The notes: generated from the sequence alone by a model not told the origin. 60,033 bases of DNA from Acidimicrobiia bacterium UBA5794 (GCA_002418265.1 DIDS01000020.1:1-60033), one strand, 5' to 3'; shown: positions 23,091-32,686, numbered from the stretch's first letter. A program made the numbers and translations.

Positions 23091-24230
23091 ATGGCGATTC
23101 GGATTCCAGCATGGACCGGACGCGCGATCCTCGGGTTGGTCGGCGCAGTGGTCGTACTCGTCCTCGTTTTGTCGTGGATGCATGCCAACGCGCTTCGATC
23201 TGCCCTGATGGTGCCACGTGTCGACGATCCGACGTTCGATCTGACCGTTGCATCCAACGGCGCAGGTCGGGTCGTCATCAACCGGACCGATCAGACCGAT
23301 CGTGAGGGAGTCTGGGGTCTCGAGGGCACAGCGGCCTACGCGCAGGTCTCGACCATTGTTCGGGTCACCGAGGAATCCGTTGAACGGGGAATTCTCCCAA
23401 TGATCGGTGAGCTCACCGAAGGCGATGCCGCACGCATTGACGCCGATGCATACCAGGGTGATCCCGAATCTGCCCTCGGAATCGGATGGAAGCCTCTCCG
23501 CACGCCTTCAGACATCGGGCCCCATGACGCATGGTTCGTTGACGGCCGGCGGGCAACCTGGGTGATCTTCGTTCACGGGAGGGGGAACGACCGGCTTGAC
23601 GAATCGCTACGCGTCATTCCGTCCCTCGCCGAACAGGGCTTTCCGGTCCTGGTGATTTCGTATCGAAACGATGTCAACGCCACTCCGAGCGAGTCCGGGC
23701 TTCGCTATTGGGGCATAGAAGAGTGGCATGACCTTGACGCCGCGGTGGAGCTCGCCGTGCTCAAGGGAGCGAAGGACGTTGTCATCATCGGCTCCGGGTT
23801 CGGAGCGAGCATTGTCTCGATGTTTCTCCATGAATCAGATGACGTCGATCTCGTCAAGGGGGTCATCTACGATTCACCGGTACTTGACATCGAATCGGTC
23901 GCCGTTGACTATGCAAGGGATGAGGGGACCCCGGCTGTGATCTCATGGCTCGGGCGGAATCTGGCGTCGATCCGCTTCGGACTCGACTGGGCTGCGCTCG
24001 ACCAGATCGAACGCGCCAAGGAGTTCGACGTGCCGATACTCTTGCTGTACGGGGCAAAGGACCCGGTGACGGATGTTGCACAGTTTGAGGCATTCGCGTC
24101 GGCCATTCCTGACCTTGTCACGACCGAGGCGTTCGCCCAGGGCGGTCACGCCGATCTGTGGAATGTTGATGCGCCTCGGTACGAGTCGGCGATCGCCGAT
24201 TTTCTCCTTGAAACCGCAGGTCCCGAATGA
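23091..24230 (+). CDS. Membrane-anchored alpha/beta-hydrolase-like protein lacking the nucleophile Ser
   Basis: The 379-residue protein has an N-terminal membrane segment (AILGLVGAVVVLVLVLSW), a beta-rich region, and an alpha/beta hydrolase domain from about residue 155 (TWVIFVHGRGNDRLDESLR). The nucleophile elbow reads VVIIGSGFGASIV; aligned with G-x-S-x-G the central residue is Gly236, not Ser. The acid (LLLYGAKDPVTD) and His (AQGGHADLW) positions are kept. It may be inactive or use another residue. TACTCT lies 7 nt before the ATG. The next gene overlaps its stop by ATGA. Confidence 0.75.
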   Translation: MAIRIPAWTGRAILGLVGAVVVLVLVLSWMHANALRSALMVPRVDDPTFDLTVASNGAGRVVINRTDQTDREGVWGLEGTAAYAQVSTIVRVTEESVERGILPMIGELTEGDAARIDADAYQGDPESALGIGWKPLRTPSDIGPHDAWFVDGRRATWVIFVHGRGNDRLDESLRVIPSLAEQGFPVLVISYRNDVNATPSESGLRYWGIEEWHDLDAAVELAVLKGAKDVVIIGSGFGASIVSMFLHESDDVDLVKGVIYDSPVLDIESVAVDYARDEGTPAVISWLGRNLASIRFGLDWAALDQIERAKEFDVPILLLYGAKDPVTDVAQFEAFASAIPDLVTTEAFAQGGHADLWNVDAPRYESAIADFLLETAGPE

Positions 24231-25366
24231 GTCACACGTACCTCGACCACGCAGCAACCACCGTCATGCGGCCCTGCGCTCAAGATGCCATGGAACGGGC
24301 CTATGCCAGCGCCAACGCCAACGCATCGGGGCTCCATCGACCCGCTCGAGATGCCAAGAACGCCTTGGAGCAGGCCCGCGAGGAAGCAGCAGAAATTCTT
24401 GGAGCATCGCGGCCGCTCGATGTGGTGTTCACCGCTGGTGGAACCGAGGCAGACAACCTGGCGATCACTGGTGCGGCGCTCGCTTCACGGCGCAGAACGA
24501 TTGTCGTTTCTGCCGTTGAGCATGAGGCGGTGCTCCACACAGCCGCCAGCCTCGCCCGCTTCGGGTATGTGACCACGACGGTGGGGGTCGACCGGTCATG
24601 TCTCGTCGTACCTGAGCATGTTGGTGCCCTTGTCGATGCGGACACCGCACTTGTCTCGGTCATGGCGGCCAACAACGAGATCGGAACGATTCAGCCGATC
24701 GCTGCGATCGCTGCCGCCGTACGTACCGTTGATCCGACTGTGCCGATTCACACCGATGCCGTACAGGCCTTCGTGTCCGAACCGATCACGGTGGAGTCCA
24801 CAGGAGCGGACCTGATTTCATTGGCAGCCCACAAGTTTGGAGGGCCCAAGGGCGTTGGACTTCTCGTCGTCAACGGCGGTGTCGCGATCGATCCGATCCT
24901 GCATGGTGGTGGCCAGGAGGCCGGTCGTCGGTCTGGGACCTACAACGTGGCGGGCATCGTCGGGATGGTTGCAGCCATGCGAGAGGTCACACAGACGCGG
25001 GATCATTTCCGGTCCCAGGTGGGAACCGAACGCGACGCGTTTGAAGCCACGCTGCTTGCCGGATATCCCGACGCGGTGATCAACGGTGTTGATGCGCCGC
25101 GGTTGGTGCAGCATTCACACATCCACTTCCCCGGTGTTCTCGCCGAGACACTTCTCATCAGGCTCGACCAGGCCGGAATCGCAGCCGCAGCAGGCTCGGC
25201 ATGCCAATCGGGAGCCGTTGAGCCAAGCCACGTGCTCAAGGCCATGGGTTTTTCGGATACCGATGCCGGGGAATGCGTCCGGTTCACGTTTGGCTGGACC
25301 ACAGAACCGGGGGAAGGGTCAGATGCCGCCAACCGGGTCCTCGCCATTGTTGAGGAGCTCCAATGA
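24227..25366 (+). CDS. Cysteine desulfurase (NifS/IscS family)
   Basis: This PLP enzyme takes sulfur from cysteine for Fe-S clusters and tRNA thiolation. The 379-residue protein has YLDHAATTVMRPCAQDAM, FTAGGTEADNLAITGAA, the PLP Lys in SLAAHKFGGPKGVGLLVV, GGQEAGRRSGTYNVAGIVGM, and the active-site Cys in AAAGSACQSGAVEPSHVL. Its ATG overlaps the preceding gene and its stop overlaps mnmA (ATGA both), so it very probably supplies the persulfide to MnmA. Confidence 0.93.
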   Translation: MSHTYLDHAATTVMRPCAQDAMERAYASANANASGLHRPARDAKNALEQAREEAAEILGASRPLDVVFTAGGTEADNLAITGAALASRRRTIVVSAVEHEAVLHTAASLARFGYVTTTVGVDRSCLVVPEHVGALVDADTALVSVMAANNEIGTIQPIAAIAAAVRTVDPTVPIHTDAVQAFVSEPITVESTGADLISLAAHKFGGPKGVGLLVVNGGVAIDPILHGGGQEAGRRSGTYNVAGIVGMVAAMREVTQTRDHFRSQVGTERDAFEATLLAGYPDAVINGVDAPRLVQHSHIHFPGVLAETLLIRLDQAGIAAAAGSACQSGAVEPSHVLKAMGFSDTDAGECVRFTFGWTTEPGEGSDAANRVLAIVEELQ

Positions 25367-26454
25367 AGGCGCTGGTTGCGATGTCAGGCGGTGTTGACAG
25401 CTCGGTCGCGGCGGCGCTCATGCTCGATCAGGGATACGACGTGATCGGGGTCACGCTCAAACAGTGGGAGGATCCCGATGGGTCCATGCCCGTGGCGGGA
25501 TGCTGTACGTTGTCTGACGCCGAGGATGCGCGGCGGGTGGCAGCCCAGCTCGACATTCCGTACTACGTGCTCGACTATGTCGAGGAATTCACCGCCGCGG
25601 TTGTCGAGCCCTTTGCCCAGGGGTATCTCGATGGCCTGACACCCAACCCGTGCATCGAATGCAACCGGAATGTTCGCTTCGACGCGCTGCTCGACCGAAC
25701 CAGTGCCTTGGGTTGCGATGTGCTTGTAACCGGTCACCACGCACGGATCGCTGAGACCGATGGTGTGTTCCGACTCCGGCGTGCCGTCGACAACACAAAG
25801 GACCAGTCCTACGTCCTGCACATGCTTGACCAGCAAGCGCTGTCGAAAGTGAAGCTCCCGATCGGAGAAATGACGAAGTCGAAAGTACGTGACCGTGCGC
25901 GCGCCTTGGGACTCCGCACGGCAGAAAAACCGGACTCGCAGGACATCTGCTTCGTAACGTCTGGCGATTATCGGGACTTCCTTCGTGCAACCCACCCAGA
26001 AGTTGCTGCCCCCGGTGATGTTCTCAACTCCGAAGGAGACATCGTCGGCAAACACCCGGGAACGGCTGGTTACACCATCGGCCAACGGAAGGGTCTCGGC
26101 GTTGCCGTCGGTGAACCACGCTACGTCCTTGACATCGAGCCACGGGAACGAACCATCACAATCGGTACCTACGAGGATCTTCTCGTTTCTGAATGTGTCG
26201 TGACGGACATGCGGTTCGTGCATCTCGCCCCGGCTGTTGGAGACGACGTCTCCGTGAAGGTGCGCTACCGATCAGAACCGGTCGAGGCGACGATCACCCA
26301 GGCTGGCACAGCGGCGGGTGATCAATGGCGGTTTGCGTTCCGCGAACCACAGGTACGGCCAGCACCGGGCCAGACCCTTGTCATGTATGAAGGGGAGTAC
26401 GTGCTCGGCGGAGGCACCATCGTCGATGAACGGAGGCATGTTGGAACCCGCTGA
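25363..26454 (+). CDS. mnmA: tRNA-specific 2-thiouridylase MnmA
   Basis: MnmA thiolates U34 of tRNA-Lys, -Glu and -Gln. The 363-residue protein has the PP-loop VAMSGGVDSSVAAALML, the catalytic Cys in TPNPCIECNRNVRFDALLDR, KPDSQDICFVTSGDYRDFL with the second Cys, and YTIGQRKGLGVAVGEPRYVL. It is translationally coupled to the cysteine desulfurase before it and overlaps the ligA start by 17 nt. Confidence 0.95.
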   Translation: MKALVAMSGGVDSSVAAALMLDQGYDVIGVTLKQWEDPDGSMPVAGCCTLSDAEDARRVAAQLDIPYYVLDYVEEFTAAVVEPFAQGYLDGLTPNPCIECNRNVRFDALLDRTSALGCDVLVTGHHARIAETDGVFRLRRAVDNTKDQSYVLHMLDQQALSKVKLPIGEMTKSKVRDRARALGLRTAEKPDSQDICFVTSGDYRDFLRATHPEVAAPGDVLNSEGDIVGKHPGTAGYTIGQRKGLGVAVGEPRYVLDIEPRERTITIGTYEDLLVSECVVTDMRFVHLAPAVGDDVSVKVRYRSEPVEATITQAGTAAGDQWRFAFREPQVRPAPGQTLVMYEGEYVLGGGTIVDERRHVGTR

Positions 26455-28462
26455 ACGATATCGCCAACTGCTGGAAGAACTGCGAGAGCACAACTATCGC
26501 TACCACAACCTCAACGCGGCGATCATCGATGACAACACCTATGACGCGCTGTACCGCGAGCTGGTCGAGATCGAACAAACCCATCCCGAGCTTGTCGACC
26601 CAGACAGCCTGACGCGGAGGGTTGGTGCGCCTCTCACGTCGGGGTTTGCCCCGGTCACCCACCGAGAACGAATGTTCTCGCTCGACAACGTGACGAATAT
26701 GGAAGAGCTTGACTCGTGGAACGAACGTCTTGTTGGCTACCTGGGGCGTGACCCCGGCGGCTACAGCTGCGAACTCAAGATCGACGGGTTGGCGGTTTCG
26801 CTCACGTATGAAAACGGACAGCTGACGCGTGCGGCGACCAGAGGTGACGGAACGGTTGGCGAAGACATCACCGCAAACGCACGGACGATTCGCTCCATCC
26901 CCATGGTGCTGCGTGGCCAAGCTCCCGTCGTGATGGAAGTACGTGGCGAGATCTACCTCCCCATATCGGAATTCGAAGCACTCAATGCTCGCCAGGCCGA
27001 GATCGGAGCGGCGCCGTACATCAATCCACGGAATACCGCCGCCGGATCCGTGCGTCAGAAGGATCCGGCGATCACGGCCTCACGCAACCTTGCGGTGTGG
27101 ATCTACCAACTCGGCTATGTCGAAGGTGGTCCGCGCCTCGCATCCCAGACCGACCAGATGGCATGGCTCTCCGAACTCGGTCTCAGGGTCAACCCTGCCA
27201 ATGAAACCGTCGGTACGATCGATGAGGTCAAGGCATACATTGCATCGGCAACCGCACATCGCCACGATCGTGACTACGAGACCGATGGCATCGTCATCAA
27301 GGCCGACCTCTTGTCGGATCAGGCTGAAGTCGGTTTTACCGCCCGGTCACCGAGGTGGGCAGTTGCGTTCAAGCTTCCGCCCGAAGAAAAGAACACAATC
27401 CTCAAGTCCATTGAGATCAACGTAGGGCGCACAGGGGCTGTGACACCGTACGCCGTCATGGACCCCGTCTTTGTTGGTGGTGCGACCGTTACGAACGCCA
27501 CACTCCACAATGAGGGTGAGATTCATCGGAAGGACATCCGTCCCGGTGACACCGTCGTGGTACGTCGTGCGGGTGACGTCATCCCTGAAGTGGTGGGTCC
27601 GGTTCTCGAGCTGCGACCGAAGGGCCTCAAGCCGTGGCACATGCCGAAGAACTGTCCGTTCTGTGGCAACCCGATCGTGCTACCCGACGGAGAGGCAAAG
27701 GCCAAATGCACCGGCGGCTTCACCTGTCCAAGCAGACTCCGGGAGTATCTCTATCACTTTGGATCCCGCGGCGCAATGGACATTGAGGGTCTCGGCTACA
27801 AGACGGTCGACGCCCTCGTCGCCGCGGACCTCATCCGTGATCCTTCTGACATCTATTCGCTGACGGTCGACGATCTGATGGGTCTCGAGGGTTGGGCAAC
27901 AACGTCAGCCACGAATCTGATTGCATCGATCGAACGCTCCAAGACACGACCGCTCGGAAGATTGGTCTTCGGACTCGGTATTGACCACGTCGGTGGAACG
28001 GTCGCACGACTCCTCGCCGAACATTTTCGCTCAATCGATGCGATCGCTACCGCCACGACGGATGAGATCGCCCAGATCGACGGGATCGGGCCCGAGATCG
28101 CATCGTCTGTCCACACGTGGTTTGTCGACCCGGACAACCTTGCAATGATCGCCCGTCTTGGCGCCGCCGGGGTCAGCCTTGCGCTCCCTGAACGGGTCCC
28201 TCCGACCTTTCCACAGACGCTTGATGGCCTCACCTTCGTCATCACGGGAACAATCGACGGCTTCACCCGCGACTCAGCCAAGTCCGCAGTGGTCGAGCGG
28301 GGTGGAAAGGTCGCCGGATCGGTCTCGTCAAAGACCTCAGCGTTGATCGCAGGCGAGAATGCCGGCTCCAAGCTTGCGAAGGCAGAATCGCTCGGTGTCA
28401 AAGTGCTCGATGCCGAGGCATTCGAACGTCTTCTTGCACGGGGTCCCGACGGTTTGGTATGA
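26438..28462 (+). CDS. ligA: NAD+-dependent DNA ligase
   Basis: LigA seals nicks in replication and repair. At 674 residues the length is normal. The adenylated Lys is in SCELKIDGLAVSLTYENG, followed by RAATRGDGTVGEDIT, EVRGEIYLPISEFEALN, a Cys4 zinc finger (NCPFCGNPIV to FTCPSR), helix-hairpin-helix repeats and a C-terminal BRCT domain (GLTFVITGTIDGFTRDSAKS). The ATG at 26438 sits close to GGAGG at 26432-26436, so TTG 26441 is an alternative start. It overlaps the mnmA 3' end. Confidence 0.95.
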   Translation: MLEPAERYRQLLEELREHNYRYHNLNAAIIDDNTYDALYRELVEIEQTHPELVDPDSLTRRVGAPLTSGFAPVTHRERMFSLDNVTNMEELDSWNERLVGYLGRDPGGYSCELKIDGLAVSLTYENGQLTRAATRGDGTVGEDITANARTIRSIPMVLRGQAPVVMEVRGEIYLPISEFEALNARQAEIGAAPYINPRNTAAGSVRQKDPAITASRNLAVWIYQLGYVEGGPRLASQTDQMAWLSELGLRVNPANETVGTIDEVKAYIASATAHRHDRDYETDGIVIKADLLSDQAEVGFTARSPRWAVAFKLPPEEKNTILKSIEINVGRTGAVTPYAVMDPVFVGGATVTNATLHNEGEIHRKDIRPGDTVVVRRAGDVIPEVVGPVLELRPKGLKPWHMPKNCPFCGNPIVLPDGEAKAKCTGGFTCPSRLREYLYHFGSRGAMDIEGLGYKTVDALVAADLIRDPSDIYSLTVDDLMGLEGWATTSATNLIASIERSKTRPLGRLVFGLGIDHVGGTVARLLAEHFRSIDAIATATTDEIAQIDGIGPEIASSVHTWFVDPDNLAMIARLGAAGVSLALPERVPPTFPQTLDGLTFVITGTIDGFTRDSAKSAVVERGGKVAGSVSSKTSALIAGENAGSKLAKAESLGVKVLDAEAFERLLARGPDGLV

Positions 28463-28491
28463 ACGCAGAACGTCCGACGTCTGACGTCTGA

Positions 28492-28893
28492 CTACTGAAC
28501 CGTAAAGGTCCACACAAGGGTTCCCACATCCACCTGGCTCGGACCACCAATCCAGGAGGCAACCACTGTGTGGGCACCCGGCGACCAGCGTTCGATCACT
28601 TTTCCTTCACCGGGTTGGAACTGGTGTCTGCCGGTCTCAATGATGGAATCAACCTGATCCGCAGGTATCGGCTGACCATCGATCACGAACTGCACTCCGT
28701 AGCCAGCCTTGAGATCGATCACGACCTTGATGGGGTTCGTGACAAGATCACCATCACGGGGTGAGTAGCTCTCGACGGCATCCGGAAGGGTCTCCGGGTC
28801 ACCTGAGGGAATGAACAAGATCGAACCTCCGATGATCGCGATCAACGCAAGCGCAAGCAGTGAATAGGTGACCCGATACCCGGTGGTGTTCAT
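28492..28893 (-). CDS. Small membrane-anchored protein of unknown function
   Basis: The 133-residue protein has one N-terminal membrane segment (YSLLALALIAIIGGSILFI), then an extracytoplasmic beta-rich domain (DLKAGYGVQFVIDGQPIPAD, SPGAHTVVASWIGG) that looks Ig-like. I do not recognise a family. TACCAT lies 6 nt before the ATG, so the transcript may be leaderless. A GACGTCTGAC repeat stands just beyond its stop, between it and ligA. Confidence 0.7.
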   Translation of the reverse strand: MNTTGYRVTYSLLALALIAIIGGSILFIPSGDPETLPDAVESYSPRDGDLVTNPIKVVIDLKAGYGVQFVIDGQPIPADQVDSIIETGRHQFQPGEGKVIERWSPGAHTVVASWIGGPSQVDVGTLVWTFTVQ

Positions 28894-28952
28894 ACAGCGA
28901 TGGTAGGAACGATCGGTGCAAAGGTGGTTGGCAAGCCCGCTACCGTTGCGCC

Positions 28953-30104
28953 ATGAACATCAATCCGGTGCTACGCGACATGGGAAACTACCCGGTTGCG
29001 ACGATCCAACAGCGAGCCATCGATCGAAGGGAAGCAGGTCTCCCGATCATTGACTTCTCGATCGGGGATCCCAGAGAGCCGACACCGAAGTTCATTCGTG
29101 AGGCAATGCACAGCGCGATTCCACAGATCAGCCAGTATCCGACCGCTGCCGGACGCGCAGAACTGCGAGCTGCCGTTGCTGGGTGGGTCAAACGGCGATT
29201 CGGTGTCACCGTCGATCCGGCCACCCAGGTGGTTCCGACCTCCGGCTCAAAGGAAGCAATTTTCAACTCACCCCTCGCCTTCGTCGATCGGGATGCAGGC
29301 GATGTCGTCGTGTTTCCAAGTCCGGGCTATCCGGTCTACGAGCGTGGCGCGATCTTTGCAGGTGCCCAGATCCACCGCGTCGTGCTCGACGGCGACTTCG
29401 TGATGCGAGCATCCCTGATCCCATCGGACGTCTTTGATGAGGCCAAGATCGTGTGGTCCTGCTCACCTCACAATCCAACGGGTGCCGTCACGAACACCGA
29501 CGACCTGGCTGCTCTGTACCGTGCCTGTCGCGAACATGGAGCGTGGTTGCTGTCGGACGAATGCTACGCGGACACCTACGAGGAGGAGGTGTTCCCCGAT
29601 GGGCCAACTTCGGTGCTGGAAGTCGCTGACGACGGTCTCGAGGGTGTTCTCGCGTACTTTTCGCTTTCGAAACGTTCCGGTATGACCGGATATCGATCCG
29701 GGGTGATCGTCGGCGATCCGGTCGCGATCAAGGCCCTCAAGGAGTTGCGCTCCACCACGGGGACGGCATCACCCGATTTCGTGCAGGCTGCGGCCGTCGC
29801 GGCGTGGTCAGACGACGAACACGCAGCCGCCAGACGTGCAATATTCACCGCCAAACGGCGCATCCTCGAACGTGCGTTCCTCGACCTTGGGATGGATGTC
29901 GTTGCCTCCCGCGCCGGTCTGTACCTGTGGGTCAAGGTCGGAGACGACCTCGCTGTCACCGACAAGCTCCTTGACCAAGGAGTTGTCGTATCTCCTGGCC
30001 GATTCTTCGGAACCGGCGGCGAGGGCTACATTCGCCTTGCACTGGTGCCAGCTCTGGAGGAATGTGAGCAGGCTGCAGAGGCTCTCATCGAAGCGCTGAA
30101 GTGA
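28953..30104 (+). CDS. dapC: Succinyldiaminopimelate transaminase
   Basis: The 383-residue class I/II aminotransferase has DFSIGDPREPTPKFIREAM, PTSGSKEAIFNSPLAF, SPHNPTGAVTNTDDLAALY, SDECYADTYEE, and the PLP Lys in YFSLSKRSGMTGYRSG. The actinobacterial DapC type fits both sequence and position: it is followed by dapD and dapE. It converts N-succinyl-2-amino-6-oxopimelate to N-succinyl-LL-diaminopimelate. TACCGT lies 6 nt before the ATG and no Shine-Dalgarno is visible, suggesting the operon promoter makes a leaderless mRNA. Confidence 0.92.
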   Translation: MNINPVLRDMGNYPVATIQQRAIDRREAGLPIIDFSIGDPREPTPKFIREAMHSAIPQISQYPTAAGRAELRAAVAGWVKRRFGVTVDPATQVVPTSGSKEAIFNSPLAFVDRDAGDVVVFPSPGYPVYERGAIFAGAQIHRVVLDGDFVMRASLIPSDVFDEAKIVWSCSPHNPTGAVTNTDDLAALYRACREHGAWLLSDECYADTYEEEVFPDGPTSVLEVADDGLEGVLAYFSLSKRSGMTGYRSGVIVGDPVAIKALKELRSTTGTASPDFVQAAAVAAWSDDEHAAARRAIFTAKRRILERAFLDLGMDVVASRAGLYLWVKVGDDLAVTDKLLDQGVVVSPGRFFGTGGEGYIRLALVPALEECEQAAEALIEALK

Positions 30105-30109
30105 TCAGG

Positions 30110-30154
30110 GAGAATCCATGTCCCCAAAATCCATGTCCCGAGAATCCATGTCCC
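30110..30154 (+). repeat. Three 15-bp direct repeats each carrying an ATG start of dapD
   Basis: The units read GAGAATCCATGTCCC, CAAAATCCATGTCCC and GAGAATCCATGTCCC at 30110, 30125 and 30140. Each holds an in-frame ATG, so unit number changes the protein N-terminus by five residues without shifting the frame. Confidence 0.9.
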
Positions 30155-30954
30155 GTGAAGCAGTGATTGCCGCCGCCTACGCCGGTGAAATCGATGTGGC
30201 CGACGTCTCCGAGGCTGTGGAGTCCACGATTGCTGATCTCAACACCGGGACCATCCGAGTAGCCGAAAAGATCGAAGGCGAATGGGTTGTCAACCAATGG
30301 ATCAAGCAAGCGATCATGCTCTATTTCCGGATCGCTCCCCTTGAGACGATGCGCATGGGGTCCTTTGAGTACCACGACAAGATCCCTGTCAAGACCAACC
30401 TCGCGGAAGCAGGAATCAGGGTCGTACCTCCCGGCATCGTGCGATACGGCGCATACTGTGAGCCGGGTGTCATTGTGATGCCAGGTTATGTCAACATCGG
30501 AGCGAGGGTGGGAGCCGGGTCGATGGTTGACACCTGGGCCACCGTCGGTTCGTGCGCACAGATCGGAGCGAATGTCCACCTCTCGGGTGGTGTCGGCATC
30601 GGTGGAGTCCTTGAGCCAGTCGGGGCGAGACCGGTCATTGTTGAAGATGGGGCATTCATCGGTTCACGCAGCATCATCGTTGAAGGCACGGTGATCGAAG
30701 CTGGCGCCGTCATTGGGGCAAACACGACCATTACCGGATCGACCCCAATCATCGATGTCACCGGATCCGAGCCAATCGAGATGCGCGGCCGTGTGCCTGC
30801 GAACTCCGTTGTTGTCCCCGGCACCAGACCCAAGGAGTTTCCTGCAGGCACCTACAATCTACAGTGCGCCCTCATCATTGGCCTGCGATCAGCGTCGACG
30901 GACAACAAGACCTCGCTCAATGATGCCTTGCGTACCTTCGAGGTTCAGGTGTGA
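30118..30954 (+). CDS. dapD: Tetrahydrodipicolinate N-succinyltransferase
   Basis: DapD succinylates tetrahydrodipicolinate in the lysine/diaminopimelate pathway. The 278-residue protein has the left-handed hexapeptide-repeat region GYVNIGARVGAGSMVDTWAT, CAQIGANVHLSGGVGIGGVL, GSRSIIVEGTVIEAGAVIGA. The start region is triplicated: ATGs at 30118, 30133 and 30148 each lie in a 15-bp direct repeat, so the N-terminus could be 10 residues shorter. GGAG before the first ATG favours 30118. It sits 13 nt after dapC and overlaps dapE (GTGA). Confidence 0.95.
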   Translation: MSPKSMSRESMSREAVIAAAYAGEIDVADVSEAVESTIADLNTGTIRVAEKIEGEWVVNQWIKQAIMLYFRIAPLETMRMGSFEYHDKIPVKTNLAEAGIRVVPPGIVRYGAYCEPGVIVMPGYVNIGARVGAGSMVDTWATVGSCAQIGANVHLSGGVGIGGVLEPVGARPVIVEDGAFIGSRSIIVEGTVIEAGAVIGANTTITGSTPIIDVTGSEPIEMRGRVPANSVVVPGTRPKEFPAGTYNLQCALIIGLRSASTDNKTSLNDALRTFEVQV

Positions 30955-31994
30955 CCCTTCTCGAAACCTTGATTGAGATCGTCGACATCCCCTCCGTGAC
31001 CGGAGACGAGGATGCACTCTGCACATGGATTGTTGATCGCTTCGCTGGAACCAAACCTGTTGAACGCATAGGGAACTCTGTGGTCGTCGGATCGCGTTCG
31101 GAGGTGAAGCCCTTCTATGCCCTCTACGGGCACATCGACACGGTGCCCGTACAAGGTGACCCCAAGGCGATGATCATTGCTGATCGTATCCGTGGTCTCG
31201 GCGTCGGAGACATGAAAGCGGGATTGGCGGTCATGATCGAACTCCTCGACGACCCCGATGTTGGAGGTGGCGACGCCGATCTCGTATGTGTGTTCTACGA
31301 CAAGGAGGAGGGCCCAGCCGCCGAGAACGGTCTTGAGGCGGTACTCGACCAATGCCCGTGGCTTCTTGATGCAACCTTGTCCATTGTGATGGAACCAACG
31401 GATCTCAATCTCGAACTGGGCTGCAATGGTGTTCTGAATGCCGACGTCATCTTCACTGGCTCGTCTGCCCATTCGGCCCGTCCGTGGCTCGGCGAGAATG
31501 CTGTGACGAAAGCGGGAAGCTGGCTTGAGAAACTCCACGATCTTGAGCCACAGACCGTTGACATCGATGGCCTCACCTATCGCGAGGTCTTCTCCGTCAC
31601 ACAGGCCCACGGTGGGATCGCCAACAACATCATCCCACCGAAGTTCGTTGTGAACCTGAACCATCGTTTTCCGCCCATCTATACGATTGCCGAAGCTGAG
31701 GCGAGACTCCGAGACATCGCTTCTGACGCTGACGAGGTCGTGATCAAGGACCGTGCTCCGGCAGGATTGGTCGCTTCTGACAACTCGGAAGTGGAGCGCC
31801 TCGATGCCCTCATCGGACGTGATCGGGTTGGGAAACAGGGCTGGACCGACGTGGCGCGGCTCACGTCACGAGGTGCAATTGCCGTCAACTACGGGCCCGG
31901 TGAGGTTGCTCAGGCCCATCAGGTCGACGAGTCGATGCCGATTGAGAACCTTACGACCGCTCACGACGTGATGCGCCGGTTCCTCACTGGCTAG
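30951..31994 (+). CDS. dapE: Succinyl-diaminopimelate desuccinylase
   Basis: The 347-residue M20-family metallopeptidase has YALYGHIDTVPVQGDP (first metal His and Asp), RGLGVGDMKAGLAVMIELL (bridging Asp), VFYDKEEGPAAENGLE (catalytic and metal Glu) and CNGVLNADVIFTGSSAHSARP. It releases succinate from N-succinyl-LL-diaminopimelate. The GTG start overlaps the dapD stop, so dapC, dapD and dapE form one operon. Confidence 0.93.
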   Translation: MTLLETLIEIVDIPSVTGDEDALCTWIVDRFAGTKPVERIGNSVVVGSRSEVKPFYALYGHIDTVPVQGDPKAMIIADRIRGLGVGDMKAGLAVMIELLDDPDVGGGDADLVCVFYDKEEGPAAENGLEAVLDQCPWLLDATLSIVMEPTDLNLELGCNGVLNADVIFTGSSAHSARPWLGENAVTKAGSWLEKLHDLEPQTVDIDGLTYREVFSVTQAHGGIANNIIPPKFVVNLNHRFPPIYTIAEAEARLRDIASDADEVVIKDRAPAGLVASDNSEVERLDALIGRDRVGKQGWTDVARLTSRGAIAVNYGPGEVAQAHQVDESMPIENLTTAHDVMRRFLTG

Positions 31995-32041
31995 TTCTCA
32001 ACGGCTAGCGACTGACCATTGGTGCGTCGCCGACCAGATCC

Positions 32042-32686
32042 TCACTGAATCGTCCCGAAGTGGGCATCGGGTACGTGTCGATCGAGTGGTTCAAGGGCGA
32101 ACATCGGAAGAAAGAGGGCGATGAGAGGTCCCATTCCGAACGCGAAGAGTGCGGTGCCGACACCAACCGTTCCACCAAGAAGCCAACCGATGACAAGCAC
32201 GGTGATCTCGATACCGAACCGGGCAACGCCGATGTTCATGCCGCGTGTGGCGAGTCCGGTCATCAACCCGTCACGGGGACCCGGTCCGAGTCCCGCCCCG
32301 ATGTAGAGCCCAGACCCGACCCCGACGATGAGAATGCCAGCCACGAGCAGAACGGATCGTGCCACAAGTCCCTCAACCGAATCGGGAAGAAGCCAGAGGC
32401 TGAGATCGATGACGATGCCGATGAGGACGATGTTGGCGACAGTGCCGACGCCAAACCGCTCTCTGAGAGGGATCCACAACAACAGCACGACGAATCCGGT
32501 GATGATGCCGACGGTGCCGAGCGGGACACCGGTCCGGTTCGAGATCCCCTGATGCAGCACTTCCCACGGCGAGAGTCCAAGTCCTGAGATGACCTGGAGT
32601 GAGATTCCGACACCAAACAGGACCAGGCCAACGACGAGCCGCGGAACACGCCGCCTGAGTTCGCGGGTTGAGGGAAGGGGGAGCAT
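32042..32686 (-). CDS. YczE/YitT-like integral membrane protein
   Basis: The 214-residue protein is mostly membrane segments (LVVGLVLFGVGISLQVISGL, GTVGIITGFVVLLLWIPLR, VLLVAGILIVGVGSGLYIGA, VLVIGWLLGGTVGVGTALFA). SPWEVLHQGISNRTGVPLGT and GLGPGPRDGLMTGLA are characteristic of the YczE/YyaS family, which is of unknown function. The ATG at 32686 is preceded by a plain spacer; the frame extends 28 codons further but without support. It lies between dapE (convergent) and gatC (divergent). Confidence 0.8.
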   Translation of the reverse strand: MLPLPSTRELRRRVPRLVVGLVLFGVGISLQVISGLGLSPWEVLHQGISNRTGVPLGTVGIITGFVVLLLWIPLRERFGVGTVANIVLIGIVIDLSLWLLPDSVEGLVARSVLLVAGILIVGVGSGLYIGAGLGPGPRDGLMTGLATRGMNIGVARFGIEITVLVIGWLLGGTVGVGTALFAFGMGPLIALFLPMFALEPLDRHVPDAHFGTIQ

